In this document: positions 45,183 to 52,980 of the stretch, one piece after another | Position numbering within the stretch: position 1 is the first letter of the stretch | Layout of the letters: every line of letters begins with the position of its first letter | Assembly: GCA_963816985.1 (NCBI GenBank) | Contig: CAWFMF010000004.1 | Location: forward strand, 3,534,001 to 3,598,000 | Direction of reading: 5' to 3' | DNA from: JAIVJM01 sp963816985 | GTDB lineage: Bacteria > Acidobacteriota > Blastocatellia > Pyrinomonadales > Pyrinomonadaceae | Length of the DNA: 64,000 bases | Notes under the pieces: model-generated | What the model was told of the DNA's origin: nothing | The model's database searches: none | The model's input: only the letters and a program-made list of their open reading frames with translations | Position numbers and translations under genes: made by a program

Positions 45183-46247
45183 ATGAAGACCCGCAGACAA
45201 CGCTTCGCCATGCCCCTCGCGCTCGCCCTGACGCTCGCCTCGTTCTCCGTCTTCTCGGCGGCGACGCCGCGCGTCGCACAGGCCGCTTCGGTGGCGCAGG
45301 AGCAGCAGTACGGCGCGCTTGAGCGCGGCTACCGCACCGGCTACTCCGACGGCTTCCAGTCGGGCTGGGGCGACTCTCTGAAGCGCGCCCCCGCAGAGTT
45401 CAGGAGCAAGGCCGATTACCAGCGCGCCGACCGCGCCTACATCAACGCCTACGGCTCGCGCGAGGACTACCGCGACGGCTACCAGCAGGGCTTCGAGGTC
45501 GGCTACGAGACGGGCTACCGGCGCGGCGGCTTCGATTCGAATGTCCCGCCGGGACTCTCTCGGCGCGGGGCGACGCCCGAAGGCGTGGCCGACAATAGCG
45601 GTGGGGTGCGCGGCGGGGGCCGCAGCGGCGACGTGGTGGAGAGCAGCAGCGACCCGAACGATGTTAACGGCCAGCAGTCGGGCTCGCCTTCGGGCGTGCG
45701 GACGGCGGGCGGCGTGAGTTCGGTTCCGGGGAACACGGTGCTGCTCGTCGAACTGACGAACCGGCTCTCGACCGACGTGAGCCAGCGCGGCGACCGCTTC
45801 GAGGCGCGCGTCATCGAGCCGCAGGAGTTTGAGGGCGCGACCGTCGGCGGTCGCCTGACCAACGTCCAGCGCGCGGGCAAGGCGACGGGCCGCTCGCAGC
45901 TTCAGCTCGACTTCGACCAGATTCGTTTGCCGGGCCAGAGCGACTGGGAGCAGTTCAACGCGCAGGTCGTCGAGATCGTCCCGACCGCCGGACAGGAGAG
46001 CGGCGAAGAGGTTGACCCGGAGGGCGGCGTGCGCGGCAAGAGCACGACGAAGGAAGACGCCATCAAGGTCGGCGGCGCGGCGGGCATCGGCGCAATCATC
46101 GGCGGCATCGCGGGCGGCGGGAAGGGCGCGGGCATCGGCGCGATCATCGGCGGCGCAGCCGGGACGGGCGCGGTGATGACGCAGCGCGGCAAGGACATAC
46201 ACTTCGAGCCCGGTCAGCAGCTCAGGATTCGCACGTCGGGGAGATGA
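45183..46247 (+). CDS. Secreted glycine-zipper protein of unknown function
   Basis: The product is 354 aa; GAGGAGAAAG precedes the ATG. After a signal peptide (LALALTLASFSVFSAA) come repeated tyrosine/glycine units (GYRTGYSDGFQSGWGDS, GYQQGFEVGYETGYRRGG), a Ser/Gly linker, a beta-rich domain of about 110 residues (NTVLLVELTNRLSTDVSQ to NAQVVEIVP), and a glycine-zipper (AAGIGAIIGGIAGGGKGAG and AIIGGAAGTGAVM) ending in GQQLRIRT. Glycine zippers insert in membranes or oligomerise. Acidobacterial proteins of this layout are common but uncharacterised; an envelope role is inferred. Confidence 0.8.
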   Translation: MKTRRQRFAMPLALALTLASFSVFSAATPRVAQAASVAQEQQYGALERGYRTGYSDGFQSGWGDSLKRAPAEFRSKADYQRADRAYINAYGSREDYRDGYQQGFEVGYETGYRRGGFDSNVPPGLSRRGATPEGVADNSGGVRGGGRSGDVVESSSDPNDVNGQQSGSPSGVRTAGGVSSVPGNTVLLVELTNRLSTDVSQRGDRFEARVIEPQEFEGATVGGRLTNVQRAGKATGRSQLQLDFDQIRLPGQSDWEQFNAQVVEIVPTAGQESGEEVDPEGGVRGKSTTKEDAIKVGGAAGIGAIIGGIAGGGKGAGIGAIIGGAAGTGAVMTQRGKDIHFEPGQQLRIRTSGR

Positions 46248-46300
46248 GCGGAAGCAGCGAAAGTCTTGCGGACTTAGTTTCGTATCAAGAAGGGGAGCGG

Positions 46301-46657
46301 ATGATTACAGTCGCCAATCGCATCTACGTCAAGCCGGAGTACGGCGAAGCCTTCGAGGCGAGGTTCCGCGAGCGCGCGGGGCTCGTGGACGGGATGCCGG
46401 GCTTCATCTCGAATCAGGTCTTGCGCCCGGTCAACGAGGGCGACCCCTACGTCGTCTTCACCTGCTGGGAGAGTCGGCAAGACTTCCTCAACTGGGTGCG
46501 CTCTGACGCCTTCGTCAAGGGGCACGCGCAGTCGGGCACTCTGCCGAAGGACGCCTTCACGGGGCCGAACGCTTTGGAGATGCACGAGGTCGTACAGGAC
46601 TCCGCGCGCCCCGAACTTGAGCCCGAACCGCCGGGCGGCCCGTTCAGGATGCACTAA
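46301..46657 (+). CDS. ABM-type (IsdG/HmoB-like) monooxygenase family protein
   Basis: The product is 118 aa. The ATG at 46301 has GGGGAG just upstream; a longer frame to 46244 overlaps the preceding stop. The antibiotic-biosynthesis-monooxygenase fold is indicated by MITVANRIYVKPEYGEAFEA, ERAGLVDGMPGFISNQVLR, and YVVFTCWESRQDFLNWVRSD. Members include heme-degrading enzymes (IsdG/HmoB), quinol oxygenases and others. Heme degradation cannot be concluded from motifs. It is followed 16 nt later by the SAM hydrolase gene, so the two are likely cotranscribed. Confidence 0.82.
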   Translation: MITVANRIYVKPEYGEAFEARFRERAGLVDGMPGFISNQVLRPVNEGDPYVVFTCWESRQDFLNWVRSDAFVKGHAQSGTLPKDAFTGPNALEMHEVVQDSARPELEPEPPGGPFRMH

Positions 46658-46673
46658 ACGCCATCCTCGGAAA

Positions 46674-47484
46674 ATGATCGTCACACTGCTCACAGACTTC
46701 GGCGTCGCCGATTATTTCGTCGGCGCGATGAAGGGCGCAGTCCTCTCAGTCAACCCGCGAGCACAGGTCGTAGACATCACGCACGAGATTCCGCCGCACG
46801 ACATCGAGGCCGGGGCCTTCACCTTACTCGCCGCTTACCAATCTTTCCCGCAAGGCACTGTCCACGTCGCCGTCGTTGATCCGGGCGTCGGCTCCGCGCG
46901 TCGCCCGGTCGTCGTGGAGGCCGACGGTCATCTCTTCGTCGGGCCTGACAACGGCGTCTTCGGGTACATCTTCGAGCGTGCGGACGACGCGTGCGTCTTT
47001 CACGCGACCGAGACGAAATATTTCCGCCCGTCTATAAGCTCGACGTTCCACGGGCGCGATGTCTTCGCGCCGCTCGCGGGCGCGCTCTCGCTCGGAGTCG
47101 AGCCCGCGACACTCGGCCCGCCGGTGACGGACTACGCGCGGAGTCGCTTTCCCCTCGCCGCGCCGCCTCGCGGACGGCACGCTCGAAGGCTCCGTCATCC
47201 ACGTTGACCGCTTCGGCAACTGCGTCACGAACATCACCCCCGAAGACCTCGAAGGCGACGAGCACGACGCCGGTTTCTCCCTCCGCGTCGGCGAGCATGA
47301 GATACGCGCCTGCCGCCGCTTCTTCGCCGAAGAGGGGGGCGCGAACGGCGAGCCCTTCATCATCCACGGCAGCGCGGGCTTCCTCGAAATCGCCGTCTAC
47401 CTCGACTCCGCCGCGCGACTCCTCGGCCTCCGGCGCGGGCAAAAAGTCAGAGTTCAAAGTTCAAAGTTCAAGGTTCAAAGTTAA
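46674..47484 (+). pseudogene. SAM hydrolase / SAM hydroxide adenosyltransferase family (DUF62), one frameshift
   Basis: The gene (ATG 46674) has the family signature: MIVTLLTDFGVADYFVGAMK, VDITHEIPPHDIEAGAF, AVVDPGVGSARRP, VGPDNGVF and TFHGRDVFAP. After YARSRFP the sense moves to the next frame, SPRRLADGTLEGSVIHVDRF and GNCVTNI. One extra base in the TTTCCCC run at 47148-47154 accounts for it. Products hydrolyse SAM to adenosine and methionine. The last twelve codons (VRVQSSKFKVQS) are translated from the palindrome that follows, so the native end has been replaced by repeat DNA. A sequence error is the likeliest cause of the shift. Confidence 0.82.
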
Positions 47485-47541
47485 AAGCAGGACTTTCGTT
47501 CTTAACTTGTCACCCGTCACTTGTCACGGTTCACGGCTCTT
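47448..47541. repeat. Composite palindrome, GTTCAAA and GTCACCCGTCAC words
   Basis: GAGTTCAAAGTTCAAAGTTC and AAGGTTCAAAGTT are followed by AAAAGCAGGACTTTCGTTCTTA and then CTTGTCACCCGTCACTTGTC and ACGGTTCACGGCTCTT. Two repeat families of this window are joined in one gap. The opposite arm for the GTTCAAA half is missing, suggesting a fusion of half-elements. Confidence 0.75.
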
Positions 47542-47585
47542 TGCTATTTTCGAGGCACACACGACACTTTAAGGATCAAATCATC

Positions 47586-48737
47586 ATGGACAAACCTGAA
47601 AGCAAGGCCGCGGCGACGGCCAAGAGCCCGGCTGGGCTCGAAGGCGTGGTGGCGGCGGAGTCTTCGGTCGGCGACGTTGACGGCATTAACGGCGTCCTCA
47701 TCTACCAGGGCTACAACATCCACGACCTCGCCGAGCACTCGACCTTCGAGGAGGTCGTCTACCTCCTCTGGCACGGACGCCTGCCGAAGCGCGAAGAGCT
47801 GGACGAGCTGCGCCGCTCGCTCGCCGAGAATCAAGCCATCCCTTCGGAAATTATGGAGTTGATACGACGGTTCCCGCACGACGCCGAGCCGATGGACGCC
47901 CTGCGGACGGCGGTCTCGGCGCTCGGCTTCTACGACCCGCAATCGCGCGACCTCTCGCGCGAGGGCGCGCTACGGACGGCGACGAAGCTGACGGCGCAGT
48001 TTCCCTCAATCGTCGCCGCCATCGAGCGCGTGCGCAAAGGGCTTGAGCCCGTCGAGCCGAAACCGGGGCTCGGCATCGCCGCGAACTTCCTCTACATGCT
48101 CCGTGGCGAAGAGCCCTCGGAGCGCGAGGCGCACATCATGGACGTGTGCCTCATCCTCCACGCCGACCACGAATTGAACGCCTCGACCTTTACGGCGCGC
48201 GTCGTCGCGGGCACGCTCGCCGACATGTACGGCGCGGTGACGGCGGCCATCGCCGCCCTTTCCGGGCCGCTCCACGGCGGCGCGAACACGAACGTCATGA
48301 AGATGCTCCTCGAGATCGAGAAGCCGGAGCGGGCGGAGGCGTGGCTGACGGATGCGCTCGCGCAGAAGAAGAAGGTGATGGGCTTCGGCCACCGCGTCTA
48401 CCGCACCGAAGACCCGCGCTCGACGTGGCTGCGGAGGTTCTCGAAGGAGATGGGCGAGGCGAGCGGCGAGACGCAGTGGTACTCGATTCTGGAGACGCTG
48501 CGCGAGGTGATGTTCCGCGAGAAGAAGCTCTACCCGAACGTGGACTACTATTCGGGCTCGGCCTATCACCTGATGGGCATCCCGCTCGACCTCTTCACGC
48601 CCATCTTCGCCGTCAGCCGCATCTCCGGCTGGACGGCCCACATCCTCGAACAGTACGCCAACAACCGCCTCATCCGCCCCCGCGCCGAGTACACCGGGCC
48701 GCGCGACCTGACTTACGTGCCGATTGACGAGCGGTAA
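47586..48737 (+). CDS. gltA: Citrate synthase (or 2-methylcitrate synthase)
   Basis: The product is 383 aa. The ATG at 47586 is chosen (AAGGA upstream); the earlier ATG region overlaps non-coding DNA. The catalytic residues are visible: ILHADHELNASTFTARV (His), LSGPLHGGANTNVMKM (His) and VDYYSGSAY (Asp in YPNVDYY), along with MGFGHRVYRTEDPRSTW for oxaloacetate binding. The short, GltA-II-like length without the NADH-binding N-terminal domain fits the dimeric Gram-positive/archaeal-type enzyme; substrate (acetyl- or propionyl-CoA) cannot be decided. It is a cytoplasmic TCA cycle entry enzyme, with a strong terminator just downstream. Confidence 0.92.
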   Translation: MDKPESKAAATAKSPAGLEGVVAAESSVGDVDGINGVLIYQGYNIHDLAEHSTFEEVVYLLWHGRLPKREELDELRRSLAENQAIPSEIMELIRRFPHDAEPMDALRTAVSALGFYDPQSRDLSREGALRTATKLTAQFPSIVAAIERVRKGLEPVEPKPGLGIAANFLYMLRGEEPSEREAHIMDVCLILHADHELNASTFTARVVAGTLADMYGAVTAAIAALSGPLHGGANTNVMKMLLEIEKPERAEAWLTDALAQKKKVMGFGHRVYRTEDPRSTWLRRFSKEMGEASGETQWYSILETLREVMFREKKLYPNVDYYSGSAYHLMGIPLDLFTPIFAVSRISGWTAHILEQYANNRLIRPRAEYTGPRDLTYVPIDER

Positions 48738-48767
48738 AGTTAACTCCGTTCGAGACGGATGAAAACG

Positions 48768-48813
48768 AAAGCCGGGAGACGTTGTTGACGAAACGTCTCC
48801 CGGCTTTCTCTTT
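48768..48813 (+). terminator. Intrinsic terminator of the citrate synthase gene
   Basis: A perfect 16-bp stem (AAAGCCGGGAGACGTT paired with its complement ending CCGGCTTT), 8-nt loop, followed by CTCTTT. It begins 30 nt after the stop codon and lies before the opposite-strand coiled-coil gene, so it may act in both directions. Confidence 0.9.
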
Positions 48814-48836
48814 GCGACCCGAACCCGACGACAATC

Positions 48837-49124
48837 TCAAGTCTGCTTGGCTTCAAGCACTGTCACTCTGGCGGCGAGGTCGCGCACGTCAGCACGGTTA
48901 TCAAGCACCCGCGCTTCGAGCCTGTACTGTCGAGAAGCGAGTGCCGACACTTCGGCGCGCACCTCGCGAATCTCACCATGCATCTCGCGCATTTCCGTGC
49001 GCATTTCGCCCATCTCCGTGCGCAAGTCACTAATTTGCGTTTGCATCGCCGTGCGAAACTCGCCGATTTCTCGACTCATCGCGCTGAGGTATTTCAGTAT
49101 TTCATTCACTTGTTCTGCACTCAT
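48837..49124 (-). CDS. Small coiled-coil protein
   Basis: The product is 95 aa. The ATG at 49124 has GAGAGG about 9 nt upstream, which fits better than the ATG at 49133 directly abutting it. The sequence is a heptad-rich helix throughout (ISDLRTEMGEMRTEMREMHG, then EIREVRAEVSALA and RVTVLEAKQT) with no membrane segment and no catalytic motif. It resembles short coiled-coil proteins found next to Uma2 and toxin-type genes, but no partner is present here. Function unknown. Confidence 0.75.
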   Translation of the reverse strand: MSAEQVNEILKYLSAMSREIGEFRTAMQTQISDLRTEMGEMRTEMREMHGEIREVRAEVSALASRQYRLEARVLDNRADVRDLAARVTVLEAKQT

Positions 49125-49216
49125 CTTTTTCATCCTCTCGGTTCAGCGGAACACAGGCGGCTGCTCCGAAAGTTAAGAACGGGGGCATCATACACCCGCC
49201 GGAAAATGCCTGGCTA

Positions 49217-50257
49217 TCATTCTTCGGTGAGTCGGGCTGCGTCGCTTTGCGCGCCGTCGGCGGGCGTCCGCGGCTGAGGCGTGGCGAGGTAATTCGAGAG
49301 CGGCGCGGAGGGCAAATTCGGGTTCTCTTCGTCCGTAAATCGCCGGAGTTCTTCGGTCGCGGCGAAGAGGCGCGTGCGCCAGACGTAGGCGGTCGAGAGG
49401 ACGAGCGCGAGGGTGCAGGCCGCTCCGCCTTCGACGCCGTAAGCGCCGCCGCCGAGCCACTCCGGGCCGGTGCTTGTGAAGCGCAGGACGGGGTCGGGCG
49501 CGAGCGTGGTGATGCCGCTGATGGGCGAGCCGAGGAGCGCGCCCATCGCCCAGTTCCAGCCCCAGTGGAGGCCGAAGGGGAGCCACAAACTCCGCGTCCG
49601 CCAGTAGGCCACGGCGAGCCACACGCCCGCCAGAAACGTGTTGACGAAGGTGAAGCCGGGCGCGACGTTCGGGTTCTCCATGTGGACGAGGGCGAAGGCG
49701 GCGGTGGACAGAATCAGGGCCGCCCAGAACGGCCACGAGCGCATCAGCGTCTGCAAGGGGTAGCCGCGAAAGAGCATCTCCTCGGCGGCGGCTCCGAGCA
49801 TCAGGATGAGTGCGGAGGAGGCGAGCGTCTTCAAGACCAAAGGCATCTGCGCCGCGTCGTTCAGCGACAGCCGGTAGCTGCCCGTCACGACGCCGACGAG
49901 CGCCGCGACGCCGAGCGAGACGACGCCGAGCAGCAGTCCGAGCAGGAGGTCGCGCGCCCACCCCCGGTGCAGCGCCCATCCGAGCGCGCGCCACGGCAAG
50001 TCTTCCAGCACGCGCCCGCACGCCCAAGCGGCGAGCGCCGCCGGGAGGAAGATGAAGAAGACGGACTGGATGGCCCAGCCCGCGTAGCCGTCGAAGAGGC
50101 GGTCGAAGCCCTCGCGCGAGAGGAAGAGCCCCATGCCGACCAGCATCAGCGCCCGCACCGCCATGAAGGCGACGAGGTAGGCGACGACGAAGGCGGCGAA
50201 ACGCCACGCGCTGCGCAGACGCCCCGCGCGGTTGAAGATGAGGTCTTGAATCTCCAT
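49217..50257 (-). CDS. CPBP family intramembrane glutamic/metalloprotease
   Basis: The product is 346 aa. The ATG at 50257 (MEIQDLIFNRAGRLRSAWRF) is the conserved start; an open frame to 50329 is unlikely. Eight or so membrane helices are predicted. The CPBP/Abi signature is complete: AAAEEMLFRGYPLQTL (EExxxR), STAAFALVHMENPN (FxxxH) and GLHWGWNWAMG (HxxxN/D region). The family includes Rce1-type prenyl-protein endopeptidases and bacterial immunity proteins; substrate unknown. The protein lies in the cytoplasmic membrane. It is divergent from the NtrY gene. Confidence 0.9.
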   Translation of the reverse strand: MEIQDLIFNRAGRLRSAWRFAAFVVAYLVAFMAVRALMLVGMGLFLSREGFDRLFDGYAGWAIQSVFFIFLPAALAAWACGRVLEDLPWRALGWALHRGWARDLLLGLLLGVVSLGVAALVGVVTGSYRLSLNDAAQMPLVLKTLASSALILMLGAAAEEMLFRGYPLQTLMRSWPFWAALILSTAAFALVHMENPNVAPGFTFVNTFLAGVWLAVAYWRTRSLWLPFGLHWGWNWAMGALLGSPISGITTLAPDPVLRFTSTGPEWLGGGAYGVEGGAACTLALVLSTAYVWRTRLFAATEELRRFTDEENPNLPSAPLSNYLATPQPRTPADGAQSDAARLTEE

Positions 50258-50411
50258 CGGTGTACCCGTCGAAGTGGTCAGGAGTGCCCCGACAATATAC
50301 ATGAAAGGAAGCCCGCCGAGGAGCAGCAATTACGCCGGGGGCGCTGGGTGGAGGCGTGCGGTGCGCGCGCCGTCTCGCGCGTGATAAACTCCCGCCCGGA
50401 CTTCAAAGAGG

Positions 50412-52874
50412 ATGAACGAACGTAATGAGCCACTGGGCGAGACGGTGACGGCGGCGCGTGCGCGGAGGCGCGGTGCGCCGTGGCTCTTCGGCGGACTGGT
50501 GCTCCTGCTGCTTTCGGCGCTCGTCGTGTTGCAGGTCTTCGGGCTGTGGGAGATGTTCACGCCCGACACGGCCAGCGACACGCTGCTCATCTACGCGCTC
50601 TCGACGCTCAACTTCGTCGCCTTCTTCCTCTTCACCTTCATCTTCGTCCGCAGTCTCCTCAAACTCCGGCGCGAGCGGCGCGAGCGACAGCTCGGCTCGA
50701 AGCTCAAGACGAGGATGATCGTCTATTTCATCGCCGTCTCTTTGCTCCCCATCACGGCGATGGCGCTTTTCTCCTACATCTTCTTCAACCGCTCTTTGGA
50801 GAAGTGGTTCAGCAGTCTGCCGCAGGAGGTCGTGCGCGAGGCGAAGCAGGCGCGCGACGAGGACGCGCGCCAGCAGGTCGAGCGGCTGCGAGAGCTTAGC
50901 GCGACCATCGCCGCCGCGCTCGACAGCGAACAGACGCCGGGCGAAGCCGGAACGCCCGTCGCGCTGCCACAGACGGGAGCGCCGGAGCCGGAGTCCACGG
51001 CGGTCACGGCGCAACTCGAATCACGCCTTCAAACGCTCCTCGCGAGCGCGAAACTCTCGATGCTGGCGATTGTCTCCGCCGATGGCAGCGCGCGTACTCG
51101 CGTGCTCGCCCCGGATGCGTTGAGGATGACGGGCGACTATGACTTGCTTCAGCGGCGCGCGGTCGAAGGCGGGGAGGCGGGCGCGACGTTCGAGACGGGC
51201 GGCACGGTCTTCGACGCGACGGCTGTGAGGCTGCGAGACGGGCAGTTCCTCATCGCCGCGCGCGAGCGGCGTGCGGACGAGAACTTGAACAAACTCGTCG
51301 CGGGCGCGCAGACCTTCGAGGACTTCAAGCGCAACCAGCGAAAGGTGCGTCTGCTCGGACTCTCGACGTTGGGCCTTTTGACCTTGATGCTCCTCTTCGC
51401 CGCGACGTGGAGCGCGATCTATCTGGCGCGCGGCATCGGGACGCCGATTCGCGCTCTGGCCGAGGCCGCCAAGGAGGTCGCGAGCGGCAACCTCGACCAT
51501 CGCGTGACGGCCATCGCCGACGACGAACTGGCCGTCCTCGCCGCCTCCTTCAACGAGATGACCGAGCAGCTCGCCGAGAACCGCCGCCGCATCGAAGGCA
51601 GCGCCGCCGAGCTTGGCGACAAGAACCTCGCGCTCGAAGAGCGGCGCAACTACATCGAGACCGTCTTGCAGACCGTCTCGACCGGCGTCATCTCGCTCGA
51701 CGAGGCGAACCTCGTGACGACCATCAACGCCTCGGCGCTCTCGATGCTCCGGCTCGAACACTCGCCCCCGCCCTCGACGCCGCTCTCCGAAATCGTGAGC
51801 GAAGGCGACTACTTCGTCCTCGAACGCATCCTCTGGCGCGCGCGCCTGCGCGGTCGCGCGACCGAGCAGATAGAGCTGGCGCGCGGCCCCGCGCACGAGA
51901 GCGGCGGCGCGGCGAACGGCAACGGCGTGGGCGACGGCAAGGCACACGTTGAAAGCAACGGCGACGGCGGCGCGAAAGGTCAGGGGGCTAGCGACCTCAT
52001 CCCCGTCGCGCTGACGGCGACCGCGCTTATCCCGCGCGCCGAAGAGAAGGGGCGCGGCGTCGTGCTCGTCATCGAGGACTTGTCGGAACTCCTCGCCGCG
52101 CAACGCGCCGCCGCGTGGAGCGAAGTCGCGCGCCGCCTCGCGCACGAGATAAAAAATCCACTGACGCCGATTCAGCTCTCGGCGGAGCGCATCGCGCGCA
52201 ACTTCCGGCGCGCTCGCGCAAACGGCGGCGCTTCGCCCGACGCGGTGCTGGACTTGCCGACGAACGGCGGGGAAGTCCAAGACGCCGAGCAGGAGCGCGT
52301 GGCGCGCGTCGTCGAGGAATGCACGGCGACCATCAGCCGCGAGGTCAACGGCCTCAAGGCGATGGTGGACGAGTTCACGCGCTTCGCGCGTCTGCCGCAC
52401 GCGCGGCTCGCCCCGGCAGACTTGAACGAGGTCGTCCGTCAGGCCGTTGCGCTCTACGAAGAACGTCTGGAGGACGTGCGCCTCGACGTGCTGCTCGCGC
52501 ACAGTCTGCCCGGCTCGCTGCTCGACGCCGAACAGCTTCGCCGCGTCTTCGTCAACTTGATTGACAACTCTCTCGAATCGCTCGCCGAGGTCGAAGGCGA
52601 GCGCCGCATCACCATCGCCACCGGCCACGACCCCGCGCGCGGCCTGCTCATCGCCGAAGTCGCCGACACCGGCCACGGCATCTCGCGCACGGACTTCGCG
52701 CGCCTCTTCCAGCCCTACTTCACGACGCGCGGGCACGGCACCGGCCTCGGCCTCGCCATCGTCCAGCGCATCGTCGCCGAGCACGGCGGGCGCATCCGCG
52801 CCGAATCCAACCGCCCGCGCGGCGCGCGCATGCTCATCGAACTCCCGGTCGCGGAGGAGCAGGAGAAACGATGA
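50412..52874 (+). CDS. ntrY: NtrY-like sensor histidine kinase
   Basis: An 820-aa membrane kinase. Three N-terminal helices (LFGGLVLLLLSALVVLQV, LLIYALSTLNFVAFFLFTF, MIVYFIAVSLLPITAMALF) precede an extracytoplasmic segment of about 170 residues, a fourth helix near LLGLSTLGLLTLMLLFAATW, HAMP, PAS, and HisKA with phosphoacceptor LAHEIKNPLTPIQLSAERIA, then HATPase (LINSL-type N box, DTGHGIS, GHGTGLGLAIV). A Gly/Asn/Ala-rich insert (NGNGVGDGKAHVESNGDGG) interrupts the PAS-to-HisKA region. It pairs with the sigma-54 regulator 106 nt downstream, as in the NtrY/NtrX nitrogen or redox sensing pair. Confidence 0.9.
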   Translation: MNERNEPLGETVTAARARRRGAPWLFGGLVLLLLSALVVLQVFGLWEMFTPDTASDTLLIYALSTLNFVAFFLFTFIFVRSLLKLRRERRERQLGSKLKTRMIVYFIAVSLLPITAMALFSYIFFNRSLEKWFSSLPQEVVREAKQARDEDARQQVERLRELSATIAAALDSEQTPGEAGTPVALPQTGAPEPESTAVTAQLESRLQTLLASAKLSMLAIVSADGSARTRVLAPDALRMTGDYDLLQRRAVEGGEAGATFETGGTVFDATAVRLRDGQFLIAARERRADENLNKLVAGAQTFEDFKRNQRKVRLLGLSTLGLLTLMLLFAATWSAIYLARGIGTPIRALAEAAKEVASGNLDHRVTAIADDELAVLAASFNEMTEQLAENRRRIEGSAAELGDKNLALEERRNYIETVLQTVSTGVISLDEANLVTTINASALSMLRLEHSPPPSTPLSEIVSEGDYFVLERILWRARLRGRATEQIELARGPAHESGGAANGNGVGDGKAHVESNGDGGAKGQGASDLIPVALTATALIPRAEEKGRGVVLVIEDLSELLAAQRAAAWSEVARRLAHEIKNPLTPIQLSAERIARNFRRARANGGASPDAVLDLPTNGGEVQDAEQERVARVVEECTATISREVNGLKAMVDEFTRFARLPHARLAPADLNEVVRQAVALYEERLEDVRLDVLLAHSLPGSLLDAEQLRRVFVNLIDNSLESLAEVEGERRITIATGHDPARGLLIAEVADTGHGISRTDFARLFQPYFTTRGHGTGLGLAIVQRIVAEHGGRIRAESNRPRGARMLIELPVAEEQEKR

Positions 52875-52978
52875 ATGCGGAATGCGGAATGATGAATTAA
52901 GACCGGTTTCAAATTTCAAGTCTCAGATTTAAGATTTCAAATGGCGATATATTCATCATTCATCATTCATCACTTCAC
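52870..52978. repeat. Reiterated-word palindrome, ATGATGAAT type, copy 2
   Basis: The left part repeats GATGAATGCGGAATGCGG and AATGATGAATTAAGACCGG; the middle TTTCAAATTTCAAGTCTCAG and ATTTAAGATTTCAAATGGC; the right part ATATTCATCATTCATCATTC. The words match 28320-28410 although the gene context differs. It lies between ntrY and ntrX, inside what is likely one operon. Confidence 0.8.
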
Positions 52979-52980
52979 TT

